Positions 1 through 7,777 of a stretch of DNA of 64,000 bases are shown here, one piece after another. The stretch comes from an uncultured Candidatus Binatia bacterium (GTDB taxonomy: Bacteria > Desulfobacterota > Binatia > Bin18), in NCBI GenBank assembly GCA_958296235.1, contig OY282457.1, positions 186,001-250,000 on the forward strand. Reading direction: 5' to 3'. The notes below the pieces were generated by a model. The model saw only the letters and a list, made by a program, of their open reading frames with translations. It was not told the DNA's origin and did not search any database. The translations under genes and the position numbers were made by a program. How positions within the stretch are numbered: the first letter of the stretch is position 1; every line of letters begins with the position of its first letter.

Positions 1-2
1 AC

Positions 3-185
3 GCCACCCTGGCCGCGCGCAACGCCTTGCTCAATATGATCGATCATTTAGTGAGCGAGCGCGGCTATACCCGCCAGCAGGCCTACGCCATTTGTAGTGT
101 GGCGGTAGACCTGAAAATCAGCGAGCTGGTCGATGTTCCGAACTTTGTGGTCTCGGCATTCTTACCGCTCGATATTTTCGTGTGA
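3..185 (+). CDS. fmdA: Formamidase/acetamidase, C-terminal end (partial)
   Basis: Only the last 60 codons are in the window, in frame with position 3, so this gene is cut by the left edge. The visible protein reads through motifs NMIDHLVSERG, AICSVAVDLKISELVD and VVSAFLPLDIFV, which is the characteristic C-terminus of the FmdA/AmdA acetamidase-formamidase family. These enzymes hydrolyse formamide or short amides to the carboxylate and ammonia in the cytoplasm. The stop TGA at 183-185 lies just before the Shine-Dalgarno of the next gene, so the two are probably co-transcribed. The substrate (formamide against other amides) cannot be decided from this fragment. A formamidase fits the dimethylformamidase and methylamine genes further along. 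Confidence 0.85.
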   Translation, partial: ATLAARNALLNMIDHLVSERGYTRQQAYAICSVAVDLKISELVDVPNFVVSAFLPLDIFV

Positions 186-214
186 GGCCGTCGCTGACAG
201 TGGAGGACCAGGCG

Positions 215-880
215 ATGAAACAGACCCGCCACGACTTCATGCAGACCGCCCGAGATCGAGCCAAGGCCGCCATTCGGGCCGGTCGCACCCAAGACGCCCT
301 GCAAGCCGTTGACGACATATGGGAAGAGGGCCGTCCGATTCATGACTTATATGGTGATATGTCTGCCGTTTTTCTTGACTACATCCAGGAAAAGCTGGGG
401 GAAGATGCAGTGGAAGAAGCCTGGCGCTATGTGGGCGAAAAACTCTGGCGGCCAGTGCTGGAAGCGTATCGGGACAAAGACCCGGCCCTGCTGGCGACAA
501 CGTATGCCATGTTCCTGCGCTCGCACGGCTACGACTTCACCTGCGAGGAAGACGACGAAAAGTTCCAGTTTTTCCTGCACTACTGCCCGAGCGGAGGGCG
601 GATGCTCCAGGAGGGCAAGGCCGCAACCTCCGCGCGCCATCCCACAGCGCTCGGGGTGACGAAGCGGCCCCACGCCTGGAGTTTTCACCAAAAAGACGTC
701 CTGTATTACTGCGGGCATACCAAGCTCTGGTTTGACACCCAGCCCCGTGAATGGGGCATGGATGTGTTCCAATCCGAGTATGGCGAGTTTAACGACAAAG
801 GCGAGGTGGCAGGCCGGCCCTGCGCGGTCACGATTTACAAGCAGCCGCGCCCTGGTCCTGCCGCGTCCGAGCGACACTAG
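215..880 (+). CDS. Conserved Cys-rich protein, possibly ATC-hydrolase-like
   Basis: The start at ATG 215 is preferred because GGAGG at 202-206 sits 8 bases upstream; a GTG at 182 would overlap the previous stop. The product is 221 residues, soluble, without signal peptide or membrane segment. The N-terminal part is helical with a LGEDAVEEAWRYVGEKL stretch. The C-terminal part has spaced Cys/His motifs (HYCPSGG, YYCGHTKLWF, GRPCAVTIYK). That layout loosely resembles the L-2-amino-thiazoline-4-carboxylate hydrolase-like family, but I recognise it only weakly and assign no reaction. It lies between a formamidase and an LRAT-fold gene, 29 bases after the first and 3 bases before the second, so one operon is likely. 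Confidence 0.6.
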   Translation: MKQTRHDFMQTARDRAKAAIRAGRTQDALQAVDDIWEEGRPIHDLYGDMSAVFLDYIQEKLGEDAVEEAWRYVGEKLWRPVLEAYRDKDPALLATTYAMFLRSHGYDFTCEEDDEKFQFFLHYCPSGGRMLQEGKAATSARHPTALGVTKRPHAWSFHQKDVLYYCGHTKLWFDTQPREWGMDVFQSEYGEFNDKGEVAGRPCAVTIYKQPRPGPAASERH

Positions 881-883
881 CGC

Positions 884-1573
884 ATGGCAAGGGGCGATCA
901 TCTCAGCGTTCGGCGCGGCTGGTACACCCACCACGCGATTGATCTTGGAGACGGATATGTCGTGCAGTACGGGCGCGGGGTGTCAGGTGGCGTCAACGCC
1001 ACGGTTCAGGTCAGTTCCTATGAAACCTTCTCCAAAGGCCGGCCGCTGGAGGTCGTCGACTCTCCGGCCTCGTATGCAGCGCATGAGATTGCGCTCCGGG
1101 CGCTGAGCTGCATCGGTGAGCAGAACTATCACTTGCTGTGGAATAATTGTGAGCATTTCGTCAGCTGGTGCCGCAGCGGTCACCGCCAGAGTCAGCAGGT
1201 GGACCACTTCATGCAGACCGCCTCCGAAGTGGTCACCAAGGTGGCCGCCGGTTTGGTTGTCACGGGCGCGGCCAGACTGGCGCTCAAGGCTTCGTCCACA
1301 CTCTCCACCAAAGCCGCGAGCCGGGTGGCAACAACGCCCTGGCTGCTTGCCGTGGACGCCGCCCAACTGCTTGCCGAATCAACGGCGAGCGCGCTCGGGC
1401 GGGAGAAGAACATAGCGAAACGTACCGGTCAAGCGGTTGGAGCCGGCGCCTCGGCCGGGATAGGCGCGCTCACCGCGGGCCCGGTCGGGGCGGCGCTCGC
1501 CGTTGGTCTGTGGGCGGCAGGAGAAGCAGTGGGAAAAGCCCTCTCGTCTGGGGCACGACGCCCGTCAGCTTGA
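884..1573 (+). CDS. LRAT-domain (NlpC/P60-like) protein with glycine-rich hydrophobic tail
   Basis: 229 residues. The N-terminal half matches the lecithin:retinol acyltransferase fold, a permuted NlpC/P60 papain-like family: YTHHAIDLGDGYVVQYG (His16/His17) gives the general base, and LLWNNCEHFVSWC carries the nucleophile Cys89. Members act as acyltransferases, phospholipases or amidases; the bacterial role is mostly unknown. The C-terminal half is Ala/Gly-rich and hydrophobic, ending around residues 185-222 in a glycine-zipper-like stretch that could insert in or associate with a membrane. No signal peptide is seen. It starts 3 bases after the preceding gene and probably belongs to the same transcript. 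Fold is confident, substrate is not. Confidence 0.75.
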   Translation: MARGDHLSVRRGWYTHHAIDLGDGYVVQYGRGVSGGVNATVQVSSYETFSKGRPLEVVDSPASYAAHEIALRALSCIGEQNYHLLWNNCEHFVSWCRSGHRQSQQVDHFMQTASEVVTKVAAGLVVTGAARLALKASSTLSTKAASRVATTPWLLAVDAAQLLAESTASALGREKNIAKRTGQAVGAGASAGIGALTAGPVGAALAVGLWAAGEAVGKALSSGARRPSA

Positions 1574-1651
1574 GGCGCTGTACTGGCAGTTGCGCGAGTC
1601 CGGGGCCCACGGGACGCCTGTCTATACATGAATCCGCCTGTTATACATATG

Positions 1652-1697
1652 CCTGAGCGGTGAGGCGCCTGAGCGGTGAGGCACCTGAGCGGTGAGG
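1652..1697 (+). repeat. Three tandem copies of a 14-bp unit, period 16 bp
   Basis: CCTGAGCGGTGAGG occurs at 1652-1665, 1668-1681 and 1684-1697. The third copy supplies the GAGGAG Shine-Dalgarno of the SET gene, so copy number would move or duplicate the ribosome binding site. Just upstream, TATACAT is also repeated (around 1623 and 1642). Confidence 0.85.
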
Positions 1698-1708
1698 AGA
1701 GCGGAAGC

Positions 1709-2110
1709 GTGCCAAAGAAGAAAGTCGTGCATACGGCTGACAGCTTTGAGATCAAGAAGTCTCCTGGCCGTGGAAAGGGGGTGTTTGCCAAAGTTCGCAT
1801 CAAGAAAGGCGAGACCATCGGTTATTACACCGGCGATATCATTCGCGACTGGCACGCAAACCGGGAACCCCACCGCTCCTCGCGCTATCTGATGTGGGTG
1901 TGCAAAAACCACTGGATTAACGGGGCTGGGCCACGGTCGAACTACACCCGCTACATCAATCACAGTAACAAGCCTAACGCTGAACTGATCATTTCGACAC
2001 GTTGGAAGACCGCCCGAATCGCCAGCCTGCGCAGCATCAAACCAGGCGAAGAAATTTTCTATAGCTATGGCGAAGAATATTGGGAGGCCATGGAAATTGA
2101 CCCTCTCTAG
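1709..2110 (+). CDS. SET-domain protein
   Basis: A GTG start at 1709 with GGAG about 10 bases upstream gives 133 residues; an upstream GTG at 1676 lies inside the tandem repeat and is less likely. SET motifs are complete: GRGKGVFA (residues 20-27) starts the domain, YINHSNKPNAEL (82-93) is the cofactor-binding N-H-S motif, and GEEIFYSYGEEYW (113-125) carries the conserved catalytic tyrosine region. Such proteins transfer methyl groups from SAM to lysine. Stand-alone bacterial SET proteins are common, but their protein substrate is usually unknown. It lacks pre-SET and post-SET cysteines. The neighbours give no hint of target. Confidence 0.85.
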   Translation: MPKKKVVHTADSFEIKKSPGRGKGVFAKVRIKKGETIGYYTGDIIRDWHANREPHRSSRYLMWVCKNHWINGAGPRSNYTRYINHSNKPNAELIISTRWKTARIASLRSIKPGEEIFYSYGEEYWEAMEIDPL

Positions 2111-2190
2111 CCTTTCTATCGGAGAAAAATATATGAGAGTCCTTGGGACCCGTCCCGACTCCGTAACGCTCTACACACAGGAGGACAGAT

Positions 2191-3030
2191 ATGAAGCAGA
2201 ATCACAGAAGATGTATCCGCGGACTGGCCGTCGCCGCGCTGTTCCTGACCACCGCAGTGGCCCACGCCCAGCATGCCCTTGATATTCCCCGCAACGGCAC
2301 CACCGTGTCGGGCGTTGGGGTGATTTCGGGCTGGAAGTGTGAGGTCAACGGCGACCTCACGATCAGCTTTGACGACGGCGACCCTATTCCGTTGCTGTAC
2401 GGCAGCCAGCGGCCGGATGTCCCCACCGCGGGCGCTTGTCCCGACGCGGATGTCGGCTTTGTGGCTATCCAGAACTGGGGGAATCTGGACGATGGAGAAC
2501 ACACCGCGGTTGTGTACGACAATGGTGTTGAGTTCACCCGCAGCACGTTTACGGTGGTGACCACCGGGGAGCCATTTCTAATGGACGCGAGTGGGATGTG
2601 TGAGATTCCAGACTTTCCCTCGCCAGGAGAAACCGCCCGCTTTGTCTGGAACGAGGGCACCCAACACCTGGAACTCGCCGAGGTCAGCGGCGAGCCGGAT
2701 GTATCCGGGGATGTGTCCAGGTTTGATGGAACGTGGCGTTTGAGCATTGCGTTACCGAACTGCATCGTGCAGATCGGTGCCCTGAACATTGAGATAGCGA
2801 GCGGCGCCCTGTCGTACTCCGGCATGCTCAACAATATAGACTTACAGGCCACCGGCACTGTGTCCTCCTCTGGGGCGGTCGAGGTCTCTGTCAGGGCTCC
2901 CGATTTTCCTGATATCGAATCGGTAATGACCGCGCAGGGAATGCTGAGCGGCGGAAGCGGATCAGGAACGTTGGAGCTTAACTTTCTGGGCAATAATTGT
3001 CCCGGGACCTGGACCGCCACGAAACAGTGA
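2191..3030 (+). CDS. Secreted protein with SGW/FDDG beta domain
   Basis: 279 residues, ATG preceded by AGGAGG. Residues 1-26 form a signal peptide (RR near the start, hydrophobic core, cleavage after AHA). The mature N-terminal domain runs from GTTVSGVGVISGWKC through ISFDDGDPIP, DVGFVAIQNWGNLDDGEHT and ARFVWNEGTQHLEL. I recognise this beta-rich pattern, with paired cysteines, as a module found in secreted proteins of uncultured deltaproteobacterial and Tectomicrobia-like genomes; its function is not known to me. The C-terminal half (about 170-279) is a second beta-rich region with two cysteines (NCIVQIG, NNCPGTW). Probably extracytoplasmic. No enzymatic motif is visible. Confidence 0.75.
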   Translation: MKQNHRRCIRGLAVAALFLTTAVAHAQHALDIPRNGTTVSGVGVISGWKCEVNGDLTISFDDGDPIPLLYGSQRPDVPTAGACPDADVGFVAIQNWGNLDDGEHTAVVYDNGVEFTRSTFTVVTTGEPFLMDASGMCEIPDFPSPGETARFVWNEGTQHLELAEVSGEPDVSGDVSRFDGTWRLSIALPNCIVQIGALNIEIASGALSYSGMLNNIDLQATGTVSSSGAVEVSVRAPDFPDIESVMTAQGMLSGGSGSGTLELNFLGNNCPGTWTATKQ

Positions 3031-3038
3031 CCCTGACA

Positions 3039-3072
3039 AGGAGGCCGCTGTTCACAAGAAGGCGGCTTCTTT
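3039..3072 (+). terminator. Likely intrinsic terminator after the secreted-protein gene
   Basis: GAGGCCGC at 3041-3048 pairs with GCGGCTTC at 3062-3069 (one G-U), loop 13 bases, followed by a T-rich run. It begins 8 bases after the stop codon at 3030. Confidence 0.55.
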
Positions 3073-3239
3073 GTCTTTCTTCAAGCATATCTCTTGAGCT
3101 ATTGTCTCTGAAAATGGTAGATTTCCTCGTATTCTTGGTTGCTTACCGCTTCAGTTGGCCAAGGGGAATGCCACCAGGGGAAATGCCAATGCAGCAAATT
3201 GATGAGCAGCCGGAGACGGGTGAACAATAGGAGGGCATC

Positions 3240-3797
3240 ATGGCTGAGCGACGAGAAACCGCAACCCTGGGAGCAGGCTGTTTCTGGTGTATTGAGGCGG
3301 TGTATTTGGAGGTTGAAGGCATTGAGAGCGTGGTGTCCGGGTATACGGGCGGCGCGGTCGAGCATCCCAGCTACGAAGCGGTTTGCTCGGGGACAACCGG
3401 ACACGCCGAGGTTGCCCGGATTACCTTTGATCCCGCCATTATCTCGTTTACGGAAATACTGGAAATCTTCTGGCAGACCCACGACCCGACGACGCTCAAT
3501 CGGCAGGGCAATGATGTCGGCACGCAGTACCGCTCGGCCATCTTCTACCATGATGAAGCGCAACAGCGCATAGCCGAGCAGTCCAAAAAAGAGGCTGACG
3601 CCTCCGACCTGTGGACCAACCCGATTGTCACCGAGATCGCTCCGCTGGCCACGTTTTATCCCGCGGAAGGCTATCACCAGAACTTTTATCAGCAGAACCC
3701 CTACCAGCCGTACTGCATGATGGTCATTCATCCCAAGATGCGAAAATTCCGCAAGGCGTTTGAAAACAAATTGAAAGCGTCAGCCTCGGCGGCCTGA
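3240..3797 (+). CDS. msrA: Peptide-methionine (S)-S-oxide reductase
   Basis: 185 residues with AGGAGGGC 4 bases before ATG. GAGCFWCIEA at residues 11-20 is the MsrA signature, Cys14 being the catalytic cysteine. GYTGG, TGHAEV, FWQTHDPTTLNRQGND and YRSAIF are the other family blocks. The enzyme reduces the S-epimer of methionine sulfoxide in proteins, using thioredoxin, in the cytoplasm. C-terminal resolving cysteines are not obvious beyond YCMMV. The gene is alone between a terminator and another secreted protein. Very confident. Confidence 0.95.
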   Translation: MAERRETATLGAGCFWCIEAVYLEVEGIESVVSGYTGGAVEHPSYEAVCSGTTGHAEVARITFDPAIISFTEILEIFWQTHDPTTLNRQGNDVGTQYRSAIFYHDEAQQRIAEQSKKEADASDLWTNPIVTEIAPLATFYPAEGYHQNFYQQNPYQPYCMMVIHPKMRKFRKAFENKLKASASAA

Positions 3798-3848
3798 GGT
3801 CAGTCTGCCGCTATGCGGGCGGGGTGAATGTGAGCAGCAGGGGAATCT

Positions 3849-4565
3849 ATGAAAAAGATAGGTCTGACATTCATCCTGTTTACCACGCTTGCCGCCTTCG
3901 GTGTTCAGGCGCAGGGGAGCGATACAGGCGAAACATGGCGATGCTTCGATTGGCGTGACTTCGGCAAAAACAATGCCTTGGTCGAGTTGACGCGGGCAAG
4001 AAATCTGACGACCATGGAAGAATACTTTGAGGAGATGAAAGAAGGCGCCAGGGCAGCAGGTATGGAAGAATTCCTTGAGGTATTGGAGGAGATAAAAAAA
4101 CCACCTGATACCCAGGAGAACAGACGAAGGGAGGAGAGCCTACTTGAGTCCATCAATGCAACAAGACCTGGACAGGTATCGGTCGCAGGAGTCACCCATA
4201 AAGCACATTTCCACATAGAAGGGCTGAATCGACGGTGGGATTTCGGGACGGATTTATTAGAGGATCGATTAGAGGATCGATTGGAGGATTTAGGTAAAGG
4301 GTGGGATTTAGAGGATTTCGGTAAAGTGTTGGAGGATTTAAGTAAAACAATCTACACCTTTTCCTTTATTATCCAGCCAGATGGTAGTGGGCTCTATTTC
4401 GATTTTTCGCGGGTTGGAGGGGGCGAACCGACTGGGCCGAGCCAGATATTCAAATGTGTGTTGTCCCGAAGGCTCCCGCAAGGGCAATCACACCGCGAAA
4501 AATATCTACAGAAACGCCTTGGACGAGAAAGAACGGCTGACGGATGGGTGTACGAGCTAGAGTGA
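3849..4565 (+). CDS. Secreted protein of unknown function with charged repeats
   Basis: 238 residues with a clear signal peptide (MKKIGLTFILFTTLAAFGVQA, cleavage near residue 21). The mature protein is strongly charged, with a predicted helical Glu/Arg-rich region around residues 50-110. An imperfect repeat of LEDRLED and LEDLGKG/LEDFGKV units lies around 135-165, reflecting a short DNA tandem repeat at about 4254-4290. The C-terminal part (TFSFIIQPDGSGLYFDFS) looks like a small beta domain. I recognise no family. GC content is lower than in the neighbours. It follows msrA by about 50 bases and may share its transcript. Confidence 0.6.
   Translation: MKKIGLTFILFTTLAAFGVQAQGSDTGETWRCFDWRDFGKNNALVELTRARNLTTMEEYFEEMKEGARAAGMEEFLEVLEEIKKPPDTQENRRREESLLESINATRPGQVSVAGVTHKAHFHIEGLNRRWDFGTDLLEDRLEDRLEDLGKGWDLEDFGKVLEDLSKTIYTFSFIIQPDGSGLYFDFSRVGGGEPTGPSQIFKCVLSRRLPQGQSHREKYLQKRLGRERTADGWVYELE
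4254..4290 (+). repeat. Short in-frame tandem repeat inside the secreted-protein gene
   Basis: TTAGAGGATCGA is repeated directly at about 4257 and 4269, followed by a diverged third copy (TTGGAGGATTTA). The unit is 12 bases, so expansion or contraction keeps the frame. Confidence 0.7.
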
Positions 4566-4634
4566 ATTATGCTTGGGCTGCGTAATGCCACGACGGGAAA
4601 CCAGGGAAGCCTTGAATCGGAAAAAGGGGAGGGT

Positions 4635-5528
4635 ATGACTGCGACCTTGGATTGGATGGGGTGCGCCACGTTTCGATTGACGCTGGGCGAGCAGGTCATC
4701 ATGCTGGACGCGTGTATCGACCGGGTGCCCAGTGCTGCGCCGACCGGAGCGACGGTTGAGGCCATTCGGCCGGCCGACTGGATCGTGGTGGGCCATTCCC
4801 ACTTCGATCATCTCTACGGGGCCGAGCGGATCGCCAAAAATACGGGCGCAAAAATTATCGGCTCATACGAGTCGATCCGGATTATGGCCGTGCAGGGCGT
4901 TCCCGAAGAACAACTCCTGCCCGTAGCCGGTGGAGAAACCGTCCGCCTTTCTTCGGATGTGACGGTCACTGTCTACCCCAGTCAGCATTCCTGTGTGTGG
5001 AGTGCCGAGCCGCTGCCCGCGTCAGACGCGGTGTGCATTGGCGAACTGGGTGTCACCTACCAGGAACAGCAAGAGAAGCTGCAAGGGGTATGGGAGCAGC
5101 TCAACGCCCTGGGCGACGAAGTCATTGCGCACTTGCAAGCCTCGGCGCAAGGCGCTCGGGGTGACGGCGGCGCACTGGTCTATCTGTTTGATACGCCGGA
5201 CGGCACGCTGCTGTATCAGGATACGTCCGGCCACTGGCAGGGCATCCTGCACGGCCTGCGACCGGACGTGGCGATTCTGGCGGCGGCTGGTCGGGGCAAT
5301 ATCGACGGCGAGCCCATTCAGGGTACGCTGGCCCAATTCGTCGCCCAGCAAGCTGCGCTGCTCCGCCCGCGGCGCGTTATCTTAAGCCACCACGATGACT
5401 GGCTGCCCGGCTTTTCGCGCACGCTTGACACCGCGCCCATCAAAGCAGAAATGGCCCGCCGGGCTCCGCATACCGAACTGGTCGAGCTGGGCTATATGGA
5501 TGGCTATGCGGTCTTTGAGACAGTGTAG
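4635..5528 (+). CDS. MBL-fold metal-dependent hydrolase
   Basis: ATG 4635 is chosen because GGGGAGGG lies directly upstream; the frame stays open back to 4569 without a better start. The product is 297 residues. GHSHFDHLYG (residues 53-62) is the metallo-beta-lactamase HxHxDH zinc motif. QHSCVW and SHHDDW later supply further histidine ligands. The overall layout resembles UlaG-like or stand-alone cytoplasmic MBL hydrolases. It probably hydrolyses an ester, lactone or phosphoester, but the substrate cannot be read from sequence. An insertion of about 45 residues (YQEQQEKLQGVWEQL) lies in the middle. It precedes an acyl-CoA dehydrogenase by 168 bases. Confidence 0.85.
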   Translation: MTATLDWMGCATFRLTLGEQVIMLDACIDRVPSAAPTGATVEAIRPADWIVVGHSHFDHLYGAERIAKNTGAKIIGSYESIRIMAVQGVPEEQLLPVAGGETVRLSSDVTVTVYPSQHSCVWSAEPLPASDAVCIGELGVTYQEQQEKLQGVWEQLNALGDEVIAHLQASAQGARGDGGALVYLFDTPDGTLLYQDTSGHWQGILHGLRPDVAILAAAGRGNIDGEPIQGTLAQFVAQQAALLRPRRVILSHHDDWLPGFSRTLDTAPIKAEMARRAPHTELVELGYMDGYAVFETV

Positions 5529-5696
5529 AAAGGGTCAGCTTTGTCCTGTCCGCTCGGGAGGACAGGTCAGCGCCTCTTCATTTTCAAGGTTGTTGCCGTA
5601 GCGCGCGCTGGGCGCACGACAATCATGAGCCTCCTATGCAGTGACCAATCCAAATCATACCCTGAACAGTGGCAGTCTGGATTCAAGGAGGGCACC

Positions 5697-6854
5697 ATGT
5701 TTCTCGACCTCACGCCTGACCAGGAGCGTATCATTGCTATTGCCAAGGAGCTTGCGGCTGAATTTGGCGAACGGGCCGAACAGCACGACCGCGAGGGCAG
5801 CTTTCCGTTTGAGAACATGGCCCGACTCAAAGAGACCGGCTACACGACCATGACCACGCCGCGCGAGTTCGGCGGCTGGGAGGCCAGCCCGCTGACTTTT
5901 GTGCTGGCCCAGGAACAACTCGTCCAGGGCTGCGCGGCCACTGCCTTTGCCATCAATATGCACTGTAACAGCGTTGGCTTTTACACGCCGTTCATGACCA
6001 GCGCGCAAAAGGAGCGGTATCTGGGCAATGTCGGTCGCAAAAAAATGCTCCTCAACGGCTTTTACACCGAGGGCGGTGGGGCGCGCTCTATCATGTCGCC
6101 AGCCTCGACCGCTCGTAAGGTGGCGGATGGGTATATTCTCAACGGCAAGAAGGTCTTTGCCACGCTCGTCCCCGCGGTGGATTATTTTGGTGTCAGCGTC
6201 TCGCTGGCAGACTATACCGGGCCGGATTCCGGGGGCTGTGTCTTTCTCCTGCCACGCGACACGCCGGGGTTGAATGTTGAGGAAACCTGGGACGCTATGG
6301 GTATGCGGGCCACCGGCAGCCACACCATTACCATGCAGGACGTCTTTGCCACGCCTGAGCAGCGCATCGGCGAGGAAGGGCGCTTGTTTGAAGAGTTTTC
6401 TCAGGTCGCGCACTGGTATTGTTTGTCGTTTTCCGCCTGCTATCTCGGCATCGGCCAGACGATGTACGCGCATGTCCTGGACTACGCCCGGACGCGCAAG
6501 GTACAAAAGACCGGCCAGCGGGTGGGCGATCTGGCCTGGAATCGGTTTGCCATAGGCGAGATGTATAACCGTTTGGAAGCCTGTCGCACGCTGCTCTACA
6601 CCACCGCCCGAGACATCTCAGAGCAACGTCCGTATGGTGAGCGTCAGATTCCCACGGTTGAGATGCTCCGCACCTATATGGCCGAAAACATGCTGGAGGT
6701 CGGCAATCTTGCCACCCGCATCGCCGGCGGGCTTGGCTATCTGAAGGGCAGTCCGGTAGAACGAGCCTTTCGCGACCTGCGCTCCGCCCCGCTGCATACC
6801 CTGAAACGCGACGAGGTGCTGGAACTACTGGCCGAAATGGAGCTGGGGTTTTAG
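5697..6854 (+). CDS. Acyl-CoA dehydrogenase family protein
   Basis: 385 residues from ATG 5697, with AAGGAGGG 5 bases upstream; an in-frame ATG at 5541 is unsupported by a ribosome site. The three-part acyl-CoA dehydrogenase fold is complete. The N-terminal helical domain (LTPDQERIIAIAKELAAEFGERAEQHDREGSF) is followed by a middle beta domain (GFYTEGGGARS, GYILNGKKVFATL, DAMGMRATGSHTI). The C-terminal helical domain ends in GGLGYLKGSPVERAFRDLRS. FAD-dependent alpha,beta-dehydrogenation of an acyl-CoA, or a related flavin oxidase/monooxygenase reaction, is expected. I could not place the catalytic Glu, so the exact subfamily is open. The 3' end overlaps the convergent NYN gene by 4 bases. Confidence 0.88.
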   Translation: MFLDLTPDQERIIAIAKELAAEFGERAEQHDREGSFPFENMARLKETGYTTMTTPREFGGWEASPLTFVLAQEQLVQGCAATAFAINMHCNSVGFYTPFMTSAQKERYLGNVGRKKMLLNGFYTEGGGARSIMSPASTARKVADGYILNGKKVFATLVPAVDYFGVSVSLADYTGPDSGGCVFLLPRDTPGLNVEETWDAMGMRATGSHTITMQDVFATPEQRIGEEGRLFEEFSQVAHWYCLSFSACYLGIGQTMYAHVLDYARTRKVQKTGQRVGDLAWNRFAIGEMYNRLEACRTLLYTTARDISEQRPYGERQIPTVEMLRTYMAENMLEVGNLATRIAGGLGYLKGSPVERAFRDLRSAPLHTLKRDEVLELLAEMELGF

Positions 6855-7618
6855 GCCGTTTCCGAAGCTGGAATGCGGAGAAAATTTCTGAAGTTGTCCC
6901 ACTCCAGGGCGATGCTCCAATCGGTTGTTTGATTGAGTTGTTTTGCACCACCGGGAAGGAGCCTGCCGCTTCGAGCTTTGAAAGCGACATTCACGACCTG
7001 TTTGCCCATATTCTTGACCGCCTGCGCTGCTGGAACATAATCTTGATCCCCAGAAACGATTATGGCTAAGTCATAATTGTTACTTAATGTGACCATATCG
7101 ACGGCAAGATTCACGTCTACGGTTTTTTCCTGACCAAATCTTTTCTTCATCAGGTTGTAAGAAATAGTGCCTGAACGTCGAAATTCGATGGCCGAATGTT
7201 TCTTGGAAATGCCGTTTTGAAGAACGATAAACCCGTCGAAACGAGAACGAATCTTGTTGTGTTCTCTATCCAATTCATTCTGTAATTCTCGTAGCTGAAC
7301 AATTTGATCGCTCTCAGAAAGATCAGTCAACTCGTCCTTCAGAAGATGTTTGTTACGCATCTTCCAACTGTGGACGCCTTCATCGGTTCGATCTTTTTTA
7401 CGCAACGGCTTCGGGTAGGCATCAAAGCTCTGCGTTACATACCAATAGGTGCGCAGCCTCTTTCCGGCGTTCCCAGTCGCCTCACGGACGATACTGTCAT
7501 AGAGACCAGCCCAATCAGCCTCCTTTGGCAAATAGTCTCGCCTGTCAAAGGTGGATGTATACAGATCGCAGATTGCAAAACGGAGATTTTCGCCATCTAC
7601 GAAAACACACACTCGCAT
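6851..7618 (-). CDS. NYN-domain (PIN-like) protein
   Basis: Translation from ATG at 7618 (GGAG 8 bases upstream) gives 255 residues. VCVFVDGENLRFA near the N-terminus and LAIIVSGDQDYVPAAQAVK toward the C-terminus are the paired acidic motifs of the NYN/LabA-like family, PIN-fold proteins thought to be metal-dependent RNases. The acidic residues D7, E9 and the DQD cluster are in place. A charged helical insertion (RELQNELDREHNKIRSRF) separates them. The gene is clearly AT-richer than its neighbours, suggesting recent acquisition. It lies downstream of dmfA2 on the same strand, but its own promoter and a hairpin precede it. Confidence 0.85.
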   Translation of the reverse strand: MRVCVFVDGENLRFAICDLYTSTFDRRDYLPKEADWAGLYDSIVREATGNAGKRLRTYWYVTQSFDAYPKPLRKKDRTDEGVHSWKMRNKHLLKDELTDLSESDQIVQLRELQNELDREHNKIRSRFDGFIVLQNGISKKHSAIEFRRSGTISYNLMKKRFGQEKTVDVNLAVDMVTLSNNYDLAIIVSGDQDYVPAAQAVKNMGKQVVNVAFKARSGRLLPGGAKQLNQTTDWSIALEWDNFRNFLRIPASETA

Positions 7619-7640
7619 ATAGTATTCTCCAAACAGAAAC

Positions 7641-7658
7641 GGGGGGCCGCAGCCCCCC
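7641..7658 (-). terminator. G/C hairpin followed by T-rich run just upstream of the NYN gene
   Basis: On the minus strand six G pair with six C around a CTGCGG loop, followed by GTTTCTGTTT. It lies 23-40 bases before the NYN start codon and 119 bases after the dmfA2 stop. It may terminate the dmfA2 transcript or act as an attenuator in the NYN leader. Confidence 0.5.
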
Positions 7659-7718
7659 GCCAGATACTCAATTGGCCCGAGCGCACTCAAGCCTTTATTA
7701 GTAGGTCAATGGTCAAAT

Positions 7719-7747
7719 TCTCTACCCTTATAGTATCCTGTTGTCAA
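7719..7747 (-). promoter_or_regulatory. Possible promoter of the NYN gene
   Basis: Minus strand TTGACA (7747-7742), 17-base spacer, then TAGAGA (7724-7719). The -35 is perfect and the -10 is weak. The leader to ATG 7618 would contain the G/C hairpin. Confidence 0.35.
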
Positions 7748-7777
7748 TAGGGGACAGGCATCTCCCATACCCACACG

